Positions 33,316 to 40,848 of a DNA stretch of 64,000 nt are shown here, one piece after another. This DNA comes from an uncultured Winogradskyella sp. (GTDB lineage: Bacteria; Bacteroidota; Bacteroidia; Flavobacteriales; Flavobacteriaceae): the NCBI RefSeq assembly GCF_947498005.1, contig NZ_CANMIW010000001.1, positions 186,001 through 250,000 on the forward strand. Direction: 5' to 3'. Position 1 is the first letter of the stretch. The number at the start of each line of letters is the position of its first letter. The translations under genes were made by a program, and so were the position numbers. Under the pieces are notes generated by a model. The model worked only from the letters and a program-made list of their open reading frames with translations, did not search any database and was not told the origin of the DNA.

Positions 33316-33849
33316 TTAAACACCTAAAATTTCAGCATCAACTCTAAATTTGGTGTCTATTGTAATGTCGTGTGTTTGGCTAATGGTTTCGTCTGTAATA
33401 GTTTTTACACGTAAATTAAAACTGTCTTTTTTAATGTAAGACTTTAGTTCTTGTCCTAAAACATCTAGAGAAATTGTATTATCGTCTGTGTTTTCAAGAT
33501 TAAAGATATTAGCAATTTCTAATTCCTCTAAATCTTCAGCATCAATATAAATGTGTACTTCTTTTAGAAAATTAAAGTTACCACTTTCAGGCGAGTCGAT
33601 TGTTAGTTTTAAACTTTTCAATTTAATGCTCTCAATTAAATCTTTGTGCGTGTTGTTACTTTCAAATGAGGAGTCTGATTCTGTTGTAACATCTGGCGTA
33701 TTTAGACTAAAAGGTGAGTCAATTAGTGTTGTTGCCGGAATGGAGTAATTCGTTTGATAGTCTAAATCAAACTTGGTTAAATCGTCCACAACGTCACAAC
33801 TATAGAGTACCACAAATGCTATGAATAATGTAAGTAGGTTATTTTTCAT
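33316..33849 (-). CDS. Unrecognised lipoprotein, first gene of the radical SAM operon
   Basis: The ATG at 33849 (177 residues) is chosen because it gives a clean lipoprotein signal, VVLYS-Cys18; an upstream in-frame ATG at 33948 would run through the promoter region and add a stretch with no sense as a signal. The mature part is beta-rich and acidic (NTPDVTTESDSSFESN, SLDVLGQELKSYI). No family recognised. First gene of a four-gene leftward transcript: lipoprotein, Lgt-like, Tes-like, 70-residue membrane protein. Confidence 0.6.
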   Translation of the reverse strand: MKNNLLTLFIAFVVLYSCDVVDDLTKFDLDYQTNYSIPATTLIDSPFSLNTPDVTTESDSSFESNNTHKDLIESIKLKSLKLTIDSPESGNFNFLKEVHIYIDAEDLEELEIANIFNLENTDDNTISLDVLGQELKSYIKKDSFNLRVKTITDETISQTHDITIDTKFRVDAEILGV

Positions 33850-33856
33850 AATAATA

Positions 33857-33968
33857 GATTTGGCTGTAAATATACATAATATGTTCAATTTGGTTAATAC
33901 AAGCCATAATAATACAATTTCTAAAACATTGGGTTTTACAAGGTTCATTGTATATTTGCAGCCAAATT
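33857..33968. promoter_or_regulatory. Divergent promoter region with a 21-bp inverted repeat
   Basis: 33948-33968 (plus) and 33857-33877 (minus) agree at 18 of 21 positions, sharing TGTATATTT-R-CAGCCAAAT. The plus copy includes a full -7 box TATATTTG (33951-33958) with TTG (33929-33931) 19 bp upstream; the minus copy has TATATTTA. Each copy covers the -7 element and the transcription-start region of one of the two divergent operons, so they may be under shared control. Confidence 0.5.
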
Positions 33969-33986
33969 AATCTTATCATATTTGTT

Positions 33987-34640
33987 ATGTTTAAAAAATC
34001 ACTTGCTATACTGTCTTTACTAATCGTTTTTAGTTCTTGTTGGAAAGACAAAAGTCCTGAAGACTTAATTCGTTTAAAAGACAAGTTTAAATCTCAAGTC
34101 TCAGATTTTGAAAGTAAAAAGGAGGTGGCTAATAAAAAGGTATCTCAAGGTTTAGAATCTTTAGGGGAATTAAAATTAGCTTTAGAAGACGCAAAAAATG
34201 AAGATAAAGAATTTGCTAAGGTGTATGGCGATTGGGAGAAAGTAGACAAGCGCGTTAACAATCTAAATAAGGAATACGAAGATTTAAAAACTAAAGCTTC
34301 AAACTTATTTACAGCCATGGAAACGCAAACCAATAGTTTAAGTGATGAGAAAAGTAGAAACACCTTGCTAAAAGCTATAAATAAGGCCAAAACAAAGTAT
34401 AATGTTACTTTGTCTAATACATCTGAGGCTATAGGTAAATTAAGACTATTACATAAAGATGCTGTTGAGGTGGTTAAAGCTTTAGAAGTCGCAGCGGCTT
34501 TAAATTCGTTTGATTCTATAAACGGACAAATGAAAAGTATTGAAGATAGAGTAGATGGCATTATGCAAGAATTGAATGTTGCCGTTGTTGAGAGTAAAAA
34601 ACTCTACGAGAAAAAAATAACAGAATTAGGCGACGATTAA
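33987..34640 (+). CDS. Coiled-coil lipoprotein
   Basis: 217 residues from the ATG at 33987 (a longer ORF from 33948 begins inside the promoter). Lipobox IVFSS-Cys18. The rest is almost wholly helical, rich in Lys/Glu with long heptad-like stretches (about 25-120 and 130-215), so an elongated coiled coil in the periplasm or outer-membrane inner leaflet. No family recognised. It is 11 nt upstream of dusB, an unlikely functional partner, and diverges from the radical SAM operon. Confidence 0.65.
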   Translation: MFKKSLAILSLLIVFSSCWKDKSPEDLIRLKDKFKSQVSDFESKKEVANKKVSQGLESLGELKLALEDAKNEDKEFAKVYGDWEKVDKRVNNLNKEYEDLKTKASNLFTAMETQTNSLSDEKSRNTLLKAINKAKTKYNVTLSNTSEAIGKLRLLHKDAVEVVKALEVAAALNSFDSINGQMKSIEDRVDGIMQELNVAVVESKKLYEKKITELGDD

Positions 34641-34651
34641 ATACATATAGA

Positions 34652-35647
34652 TTGGTTAAAATAGGCGACATAGAATTACCAGATTTCCCATTGCTTTTAG
34701 CACCAATGGAAGATGTAAGCGATCCTCCATTTAGAGCGTTATGTAAAGAGCAAGGTGCAGATGTAGTATATACAGAGTTTATTTCTAGTGAAGGTTTAAT
34801 TAGAGACGCGGCAAAAAGCGTAATGAAATTAGATATTTACGAAAAAGAACGACCTGTAGGTATACAAATATTTGGTGCCAATATGGAAAGCATGTTGCAA
34901 ACCATTGATATTGTAGAAAAATCTAAACCAGATATAATAGATATTAATTTTGGTTGTCCGGTTAAAAAGGTAGTGTCTAAAGGCGCAGGAGCTGGCATCT
35001 TAAAAGATATTTGTCTTATGGAACAGCTTACAGCAGAAATGGTTAAACGCACCAATTTACCTGTAACTGTAAAAACGCGTCTAGGTTGGGACGACAATTC
35101 TATTAAAATTGTTGAGGTTGCAGAACGTTTGCAAGATGTTGGTTGTGCTGCCATTTCAATTCATGGAAGAACCAGAGCCCAAATGTATAAAGGTGATGCA
35201 GATTGGAAACCAATTACAGAAGTAAAGAATAATCCACGTATGCATATTCCTGTATTTGGAAATGGTGATGTTACCTCACCAGAAAGAGCTGCGGAAATGC
35301 GAGATTCTTACGGATTGGATGGCGCAATGATAGGAAGAGCATCTATAGGAAATCCTTGGTTTTTTAAACAAGTAAAACACTTTTTTGAAACAGGAGAGCA
35401 TTTAGCACCTATATCAATGCCAGAACGTGTTGAAGCGGCCAGAAGACATCTGCAAATGGCTATAGACTGGAAAGGAGAAACCCTTGGCGTATTCGAAACC
35501 CGAAGACATTATACCAATTATTTTAGAGGAATTCCGCACTTTAAAGAATACCGAATGAAAATGGTTACAAGTGATGACTCTAAAGATGTATTTGCGGCTT
35601 TTGATGAGGTTTTAGAAAAGTTTGCAGACCATCAGTTTACGTCTTAA
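34652..35647 (+). CDS. dusB: tRNA-dihydrouridine synthase B
   Basis: Reduces uridine to dihydrouridine in tRNA D loops using FMN and NADPH. 331 residues. Seen: LLAPMEDVSDPPFR at 14-27, INFGCPVKKVVSKGAGAG with the catalytic Cys102, GRTRAQMYKGDADW and NGDVTSPERA with FMN-site residues. The start is TTG at 34652; no upstream ATG exists before a stop, and the next ATG lies inside the conserved APMED segment. Follows the lipoprotein by 11 nt and is probably cotranscribed. Confidence 0.93.
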   Translation: MVKIGDIELPDFPLLLAPMEDVSDPPFRALCKEQGADVVYTEFISSEGLIRDAAKSVMKLDIYEKERPVGIQIFGANMESMLQTIDIVEKSKPDIIDINFGCPVKKVVSKGAGAGILKDICLMEQLTAEMVKRTNLPVTVKTRLGWDDNSIKIVEVAERLQDVGCAAISIHGRTRAQMYKGDADWKPITEVKNNPRMHIPVFGNGDVTSPERAAEMRDSYGLDGAMIGRASIGNPWFFKQVKHFFETGEHLAPISMPERVEAARRHLQMAIDWKGETLGVFETRRHYTNYFRGIPHFKEYRMKMVTSDDSKDVFAAFDEVLEKFADHQFTS

Positions 35648-35702
35648 TCTAATTTAAGTATCAAAAAGTTATTCTAGTTTGGTTTGAAGGCGTCTTTCAA
35701 TT

Positions 35703-36905
35703 TTAGCTTTTAATTAAGCTAGGCGTAATACGTTGGGATGCAATTTTTGATGCCATTATACCAAAAGCAAAAATGGTTACTAATACCAAAATAACATTGA
35801 AGAAGTTAAGACGTACAGGATAAGCTAAGTCAGGTGTAAGCATAACCAATTCAAAAGTCTGCTGTACAAACACTACGATTATACCTATCACAACACCTAT
35901 AATTCCACTCACAATAGTCATTAAACTACCTTGTAGAAAGAAAATAGATTTAATCGCTTTGGTTTCTGTACCTAAATGAAATAACGTGTTGAGAGATTTC
36001 TTTTTATCTAAAATCATCATAATTATGGCACCAATTACATTGAATAATGCAATGATTATGACTAACGTAAAAATGAGGTAAATAGCAAGGTTTTCTGTAT
36101 TCAACATTTTGAATAGAGCATCATTTAATTCAGCTCTGTTTTTAATGATAAACTTATCGCCAAAAGTTGCTTTAAGTTGTGATCTTATGTGATCTTCGTC
36201 GCTATCATTATTTAATTTTAGTTCAACAGCACTCAATTGATTATCAGCAAAATTTAAAAGTTGTCTTGCCAATTCAATATCGGCAAACATATATTTATTG
36301 TTTAATTCTTCGTTTATTTCAAATAATCCAACATTAGTTACATACACAGAATTGTAATACCCTTGAGGCGTGCTTGCTTGGCCAACACCAACTTTAGGCA
36401 CATATAATGATAAAGGTTGTAAGTAATCTAAAATTCCGAATGATAGATTATTAGATATTCCCCAACCCGAAACAACATCATTAGTTCCTGGTGTAATCCA
36501 ATTACCTTTTGTAACCATAGAATCGATGTTGGTAACTTTAAGGTAATTTTCATCAACACCTTTTAGAGTGGCAACTAAATTTTTATTGTCAGATTTTATG
36601 AAAATACGCTCCTCTACAATCTTAGAGTAGGAATCGATACCATCGATTTTAATTAGTGATGCTTTGTCTTTTTCTGTCCATTGAAATGATTTACCTTCTG
36701 TAGGTATCAATTTTAAATCTGGATCAACAAAAGAAGAATATTGTAGACTAAAATCCTTTAAACCAGCAAAAACAGACAACACAATTAAAAGTGCTGCTGA
36801 TGCAATAATGACGCCTCCTGAAGCAATCAATGTCATTATATTAATGGCATTATTACTGCTTTTTGAAAACAAATATCGTTTTGCTATATATAAAGGAAAA
36901 TTCAC
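35703..36905 (-). CDS. FtsX/LolE-type ABC transporter permease
   Basis: 400 residues with the four-helix MacB/FtsX layout: helix 1 near 20-45 (NIMTLIASGGVIIASAALLIVLSV), a large periplasmic domain (about 50-270), then three C-terminal helices (about 275-395). The start NFPLYIAKRYLFSKSSNNAINIMTLIA matches the LolC/LolE group, which extracts lipoproteins from the inner membrane. No ATPase gene is next to it. The rbfA gene abuts its 5' end with no gap. Confidence 0.85.
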   Translation of the reverse strand: MNFPLYIAKRYLFSKSSNNAINIMTLIASGGVIIASAALLIVLSVFAGLKDFSLQYSSFVDPDLKLIPTEGKSFQWTEKDKASLIKIDGIDSYSKIVEERIFIKSDNKNLVATLKGVDENYLKVTNIDSMVTKGNWITPGTNDVVSGWGISNNLSFGILDYLQPLSLYVPKVGVGQASTPQGYYNSVYVTNVGLFEINEELNNKYMFADIELARQLLNFADNQLSAVELKLNNDSDEDHIRSQLKATFGDKFIIKNRAELNDALFKMLNTENLAIYLIFTLVIIIALFNVIGAIIMMILDKKKSLNTLFHLGTETKAIKSIFFLQGSLMTIVSGIIGVVIGIIVVFVQQTFELVMLTPDLAYPVRLNFFNVILVLVTIFAFGIMASKIASQRITPSLIKS

Positions 36906-37304
36906 TTAAGACTTTTTGCGCTTACCTAATAAATCTGGGTTTTCTAGAGGGTTGTCTTCACCTTTAAGAGAACGTTCAATGCCATCAATATATTCTAATG
37001 AATCATCTATAAAAAACTCTAATTGTGGCATTCGTCTTAATTGATGACGTGTTCGTTGCGATAATTCATGCCTAATAAGTGGTTTATTAGATTTAATGCC
37101 TTCTAATAACGGCTGTGCTTCTTTGTTTGGAAAAATACTAAGATATACCTTAGCCACCGATAAGTCTGTAGTAACATTTACTTTACTTACTGATATTATT
37201 ACACCACGCAATCCACCATCTGTGGCTGCTTTTTGTAATACTTGCGCTAAGTCTTGTTGAAGGATGCCTCCAATTTTTTTTTGTCTTTGTGTAAATTCTT
37301 CCAT
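36906..37304 (-). CDS. rbfA: Ribosome-binding factor A
   Basis: 132 residues, 30S maturation factor. Opens with TQRQKKIGGILQQDLAQVL, holds the KH-type core (VSKVNVTTDLSVAKVYLSIFP) and RHELSQRTRHQLRRMPQLEFFIDDSLEY. Ends one base before the ABC permease start, so the two are co-transcribed. Confidence 0.94.
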   Translation of the reverse strand: MEEFTQRQKKIGGILQQDLAQVLQKAATDGGLRGVIISVSKVNVTTDLSVAKVYLSIFPNKEAQPLLEGIKSNKPLIRHELSQRTRHQLRRMPQLEFFIDDSLEYIDGIERSLKGEDNPLENPDLLGKRKKS

Positions 37305-37437
37305 AATGCCTATTCTAACTAAACTTCTGCAAAAGTAGATGATATTTAAGGATTATCTTATTTTTGATGGTAGAATTTGATTTTATGAATCAATTACACT
37401 TAAAAATTGAAAATAGAACTGCTTCAGTAGATTAAAG

Positions 37438-37842
37438 ATGAAAAAAATAGAACATATTGGTATTGCTGTTAAAGATTTAGAAAATTCTAATCAGTTGTTT
37501 AAATCCTTATTCGGAGAAAAACATTATAAAATTGAAGATGTAGAAAGTGAAGGTGTAAAAACATCTTTTTTTAAATGCGGACCAAATAAAATAGAACTGC
37601 TTCAAGCTACTAATGAAGAAAGTCCTATTGCAAAGTTTATTGAAAAAAAAGGCGAAGGTATTCATCATATCGCTTTTGCAGTAGATAATATTGAAGATGA
37701 AATAAAACGATTAATGGAAGAAGGCTTTACTATGATTCATAAAGAACCTAAAAAGGGAGCAGACAATAAATTAATTGCTTTTTTGCATCCAAAATCTACA
37801 AATGGCGTTCTAATAGAACTATGTCAGGAGATAAAGGACTAA
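37438..37842 (+). CDS. mce: Methylmalonyl-CoA epimerase
   Basis: 134 residues of the vicinal-oxygen-chelate fold. Metal-site residues appear as KIEHIGIAVKDLENS (His6), GIHHIAFAVDNIEDEI and VLIELCQEI. Interconverts (R)- and (S)-methylmalonyl-CoA in propionate metabolism. No mutase is in the window. The next gene along is a tRNA. Confidence 0.9.
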   Translation: MKKIEHIGIAVKDLENSNQLFKSLFGEKHYKIEDVESEGVKTSFFKCGPNKIELLQATNEESPIAKFIEKKGEGIHHIAFAVDNIEDEIKRLMEEGFTMIHKEPKKGADNKLIAFLHPKSTNGVLIELCQEIKD

Positions 37843-37857
37843 AACGATTTATTTTTC

Positions 37858-37888
37858 TTGTAGAGTTTTAAAATATGTAGTAATATTG
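37858..37888 (+). promoter_or_regulatory. Putative promoter of the CAT-anticodon tRNA
   Basis: TTG (37858-37860), 20 bp, TAATATTG (37881-37888), one base off TAnnTTTG, followed by CACAC; 43 bp before the tRNA. Confidence 0.4.
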
Positions 37889-37931
37889 CACACTCTTTTA
37901 AATAAGAGTAAAATTAACAGCAATGTTAATT

Positions 37932-38005
37932 GGTCCCATAGCTCAGTTGGTTAGAGCACCTGACTCATAATCAGGTGGTCCTTGGTTCGAGCCCAAGTGG
38001 GACCA
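37932..38005 (+). tRNA. tRNA with anticodon CAT (Ile2 candidate, or elongator Met)
   Basis: A complete 74-nt cloverleaf: acceptor GGTCCCA / TGGGACC, D arm GCTC-AGTTGGTTA-GAGC, anticodon stem CCTGA / TCAGG with loop CTCATAA, T arm, discriminator A. The anticodon CAT serves Met or, when its C is modified to lysidine, Ile (AUA). The acceptor has C4-G69 and C5-G68, the pairs recognised in tRNA-Ile2 by TilS, rather than the E. coli elongator-Met sequence. Ile2 is therefore favoured but not certain. Not the initiator type. Confidence 0.85.
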
Positions 38006-38016
38006 CTTTTTAAATG

Positions 38017-38045
38017 AAGCCTTACAGAAATGTGAGGCTTTTTTT
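38017..38045 (+). terminator. Terminator after the CAT-anticodon tRNA
   Basis: AAGCCTTACA-GAAA-TGTGAGGCTT stem with a GAAA loop, then T run. Confidence 0.85.
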
Positions 38046-38206
38046 ATTTCAAACAAACAATGAATAATTTTAAATTATTGAATAAGAGGTTTTTACCTGA
38101 AGTCTAAAACCGCGGAGCTTTTAAATCATTTTATATTGAGTAGATTCTTAATGAAGTAAACCTTAAACCATTATTTAAAAGTTTACTTTAAGGATATTAA
38201 ATAAAA
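38046..38206. other. Intergenic region between the tRNA terminator and lldD terminator
   Basis: No gene is visible. It contains an 8-bp inverted repeat (AAGTAAAC ... GTTTACTT) near 38155-38190 with a 19-nt spacer. Nothing else is recognisable. Confidence 0.5.
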
Positions 38207-38232
38207 AAAAGCCGCTCCCTACAGCGGCTTTT
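38207..38232 (-). terminator. Terminator of the leftward fucose operon
   Basis: AAAAGCCGCT / AGCGGCTTTT stem with a 6-nt loop; the minus strand continues into T8. It lies 45 nt beyond lldD. Confidence 0.85.
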
Positions 38233-38276
38233 CTTCTAGGAATAATTGTATGTTAATGACAATTATTATTTTAAGA

Positions 38277-39428
38277 TTATTTAATTACTATATGTTTTGG
38301 TAAATCCTCAACACGTTCACAGCATAGTTGCTCCATAACTTGTTGAAATTCGCGTTTCATTAAAGAAATAGTATGGTTTCCTCCTTCTTTTCCTAATGCT
38401 CCAACACCATACATAAAACTACGTCCCATAAATGTAAATTCTGCTCCATTTGCCATTGCTCTTGCAATATCTGGACCACCACGTAAACCAGAGTCTACCA
38501 TGATTTTTATCTCATTCTTAAATTTTTTTGCCAAATGTGTCATGGGTACAATTGAAGATTGACCAGCATCTAATTGTCTCCCACCATGATTAGATACAAT
38601 TAATCCATCGACACCTAAATTAATCGCTTTTTGAGCATCTATTTCATTTACAATACCTTTAATAACTAATTTCCCTTTCCATTGATCTCTTATAGACGCT
38701 ATTCTGTCTTCATTTAAACGACCAGAAAAAGTAACATCCATAAATTCACCTAATTTTTTTAAACTTAGTCCTTTAGGCATATATTTTTCCATCGTTTTAA
38801 AAGCGGGTTGTCCGTGTATTAAAGTTTGAATAGCCCAATCTGGTTTTCTAAAAACTTCAATAATATTTTTTAGACTCATAGATGGTGGCATGGCTAAGCC
38901 ATTTCTAACATCTCTAGGTCTGTAACCAAATGTTGGTACATCTGCTAGAATGACTAAAACATCAGTTCCTGCATGCGCCGCCCTATCTAATAAATCTCTC
39001 TTTACTTTTTCTTCAGCAGGATGATAAAGTTGAAACCAAGATTTTCCTTCGGTTAATTCTGCAACACGTTCAATACTAGATGTGGTTACTGTACTTAGTA
39101 TAAAAGGAATGTTATGACTGAAAGCTGATTTTGCCAAAATTTCTGGTGAATTTGGCCACATTAAACCCTGTAAACCAACGGGAGCAATTCCAAAAGGAGC
39201 ATCGTAAGTGTGCCCAAACAATTCTGTTTTTAAATTAGATTTGTCAAATTTTGATAAATATTGTGGCATCAATTCAATTTTCTGAAGATCAGTACGATTT
39301 TTATCTAAATTTATATCTTCATTACATCCACCATCTAAGTATTCAAAAGCGAATTTTGGCATTTTAACCATCGCTCTTTTTCTTAAATCCGTTACTGAAG
39401 GATATTTGGGATTTATTTTTATTTCCAT
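38277..39428 (-). CDS. lldD: FMN-dependent L-lactate dehydrogenase (alpha-hydroxy-acid oxidase family)
   Basis: 383 residues, a TIM barrel. The FMN/catalytic segment SNHGGRQLDAGQ (His and Arg) and MVDSGLRGGPDIARAMANGA are diagnostic; FAPVGLQGLMWP and KELIxxxP-type phosphate strands match the family. It oxidises L-lactate to pyruvate and passes electrons to the quinone pool. Here the lactate is expected from lactaldehyde made by fucose breakdown and oxidised by AldA, encoded two genes upstream. Last gene of the leftward araC-aldA-fucP-lldD set; a terminator follows. Other alpha-hydroxy acids cannot be excluded. Confidence 0.88.
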   Translation of the reverse strand: MEIKINPKYPSVTDLRKRAMVKMPKFAFEYLDGGCNEDINLDKNRTDLQKIELMPQYLSKFDKSNLKTELFGHTYDAPFGIAPVGLQGLMWPNSPEILAKSAFSHNIPFILSTVTTSSIERVAELTEGKSWFQLYHPAEEKVKRDLLDRAAHAGTDVLVILADVPTFGYRPRDVRNGLAMPPSMSLKNIIEVFRKPDWAIQTLIHGQPAFKTMEKYMPKGLSLKKLGEFMDVTFSGRLNEDRIASIRDQWKGKLVIKGIVNEIDAQKAINLGVDGLIVSNHGGRQLDAGQSSIVPMTHLAKKFKNEIKIMVDSGLRGGPDIARAMANGAEFTFMGRSFMYGVGALGKEGGNHTISLMKREFQQVMEQLCCERVEDLPKHIVIK

Positions 39429-39460
39429 TTTAAAATTTCTAAAGTTTTAATTGCGCTTTC

Positions 39461-40759
39461 TTATTTATAAATCTTTAAAGTTCGATAACCATAAATTGCT
39501 ATAAAGCAAAAACATATAAAAGGCAAAATAAAAGAAAAATTAACACCAGATAATGGGCCAATTTGATCAGTATCTATCATTAATCCTTGTAAAATTGGCA
39601 TTAAAGCGCCTCCAACAATTGCCATAACTAAACCAGCTGCACCAATCGCAGTGTCGTCTGCTCTTAAACCGTCTAATGCAATACCGTAAATGGTTGGAAA
39701 CATTAATGACATAAATGCTGAAGTGGCCACTAATAAATACAGACCTACAATACCTTCAATTAAGATAACTCCAGACATGGTTGCCATAGCACATAGCGCA
39801 AAAATCATGAGTAGTTTTCTAGAATTGACATACTTCATTAAAAACGTACTTATAAATCTACTACATAAAAATATAGCCATGGCTACAATATTGTAATTTT
39901 GAGCTTCTGCTTTTGGTATCCCAAGATTTCCTGCGTATTGAATAATAAATGTCCAACACATAATCTGAGCAGCTACATAAAATAATTGGGCTAAAACGCC
40001 TTCCTTGTATTTTCCGTTTTTAAATAATCTCTTAAATGATGATGCAGCACTTGTAGGGTTTGCGCTAGCAGTTCTTTTAGGCATTTTAGTAATAGAAATA
40101 ACAACTAACATTGCGATAACCACAAAACCGAGAATAACATATGGGTTTCTAATAATTTCTAAATCGTGGGTTCTAATTAGGGCTTTTTGCGCTTCATCTA
40201 GTGTATTAAAAATAAGTTTACCAGCTTCATTTCGTTTATCAGAATCTAAAGCGACAAGTATAAATTTTGATGCTACAAACATCCCAAATAAAGAACCGAT
40301 AGGATTAAAAGCTTGGGCTAAGTTTAAACGTTGGGTTGCTGTACGTTCATCACCCATAGAAAGTATAAAAGGGTTTGCTGTAGTTTCTAAAAAAGCCAAT
40401 CCAAACGTTAAAATGTACAAAGACCCTAAGAAGAATCCAAAAACCTCAAATTTGGCGGCTGGGAAAAATAAAAGAGCTCCCACAGCGTAAAGTGTTAAAC
40501 CTAATAGAATTCCTTTTTTATAGCTATATTTTCTAACAAAAAGAGCAGCAGGAATAGCCATTGTAGCATAACCACCATAAAATGCCAATTGCACCAATGC
40601 CGCTTTGGCGGTTGAAATTTCCATTACAGTCCCAAACGCAGCGACCATAGGATTGGTAATATCATTGGCAAAACCCCAAAGTGCAAATAAAGAAGTGATG
40701 AGTACAAATGGCACAATAACCTCTTTAGATACTACTGGTATTTTTGTTGAATTTGTCAT
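39461..40759 (-). CDS. fucP: L-fucose:H+ symporter-type MFS permease
   Basis: 432 residues with 12 membrane helices, close in length to E. coli FucP (438). The motif LETTANPFILSMGDE (helix 4) holds the Glu of the substrate/proton site known in FucP, and the opening FVLITSLFALWGFANDITNP matches the FucP/GlcP subgroup. It imports free L-fucose (or a similar 6-deoxyhexose) across the inner membrane. It sits 32 nt upstream of lldD and 89 nt downstream of aldA. Glucose/galactose permeases of the same subgroup are the main alternative; context argues for fucose. Confidence 0.85.
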   Translation of the reverse strand: MTNSTKIPVVSKEVIVPFVLITSLFALWGFANDITNPMVAAFGTVMEISTAKAALVQLAFYGGYATMAIPAALFVRKYSYKKGILLGLTLYAVGALLFFPAAKFEVFGFFLGSLYILTFGLAFLETTANPFILSMGDERTATQRLNLAQAFNPIGSLFGMFVASKFILVALDSDKRNEAGKLIFNTLDEAQKALIRTHDLEIIRNPYVILGFVVIAMLVVISITKMPKRTASANPTSAASSFKRLFKNGKYKEGVLAQLFYVAAQIMCWTFIIQYAGNLGIPKAEAQNYNIVAMAIFLCSRFISTFLMKYVNSRKLLMIFALCAMATMSGVILIEGIVGLYLLVATSAFMSLMFPTIYGIALDGLRADDTAIGAAGLVMAIVGGALMPILQGLMIDTDQIGPLSGVNFSFILPFICFCFIAIYGYRTLKIYK

Positions 40760-40848
40760 TTAGCTAGGTTTTTTGTTTCAGTGAAATAAAGCACCATTCA
40801 AGTTAAAATCTAAAAATGAACGATGCTAGTATAATCTGCTATTAATTT

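Noticed and set aside
33316..33948. 210-residue version of the lipoprotein starting at 33948
   Set aside because: The extra 33 codons cross the divergent promoter region, while the ATG at 33849 gives a normal lipoprotein signal and lipobox.
33948..33986. Upstream start for the coiled-coil lipoprotein at 33948
   Set aside because: It would place the -7 box inside the coding region; the ATG at 33987 gives a clear lipoprotein signal.
34145..34561. 138-codon minus-strand ORF
   Set aside because: It is antisense to the coiled-coil lipoprotein gene, whose signal peptide and lipobox make it the real gene; no recognisable motif in the shadow.
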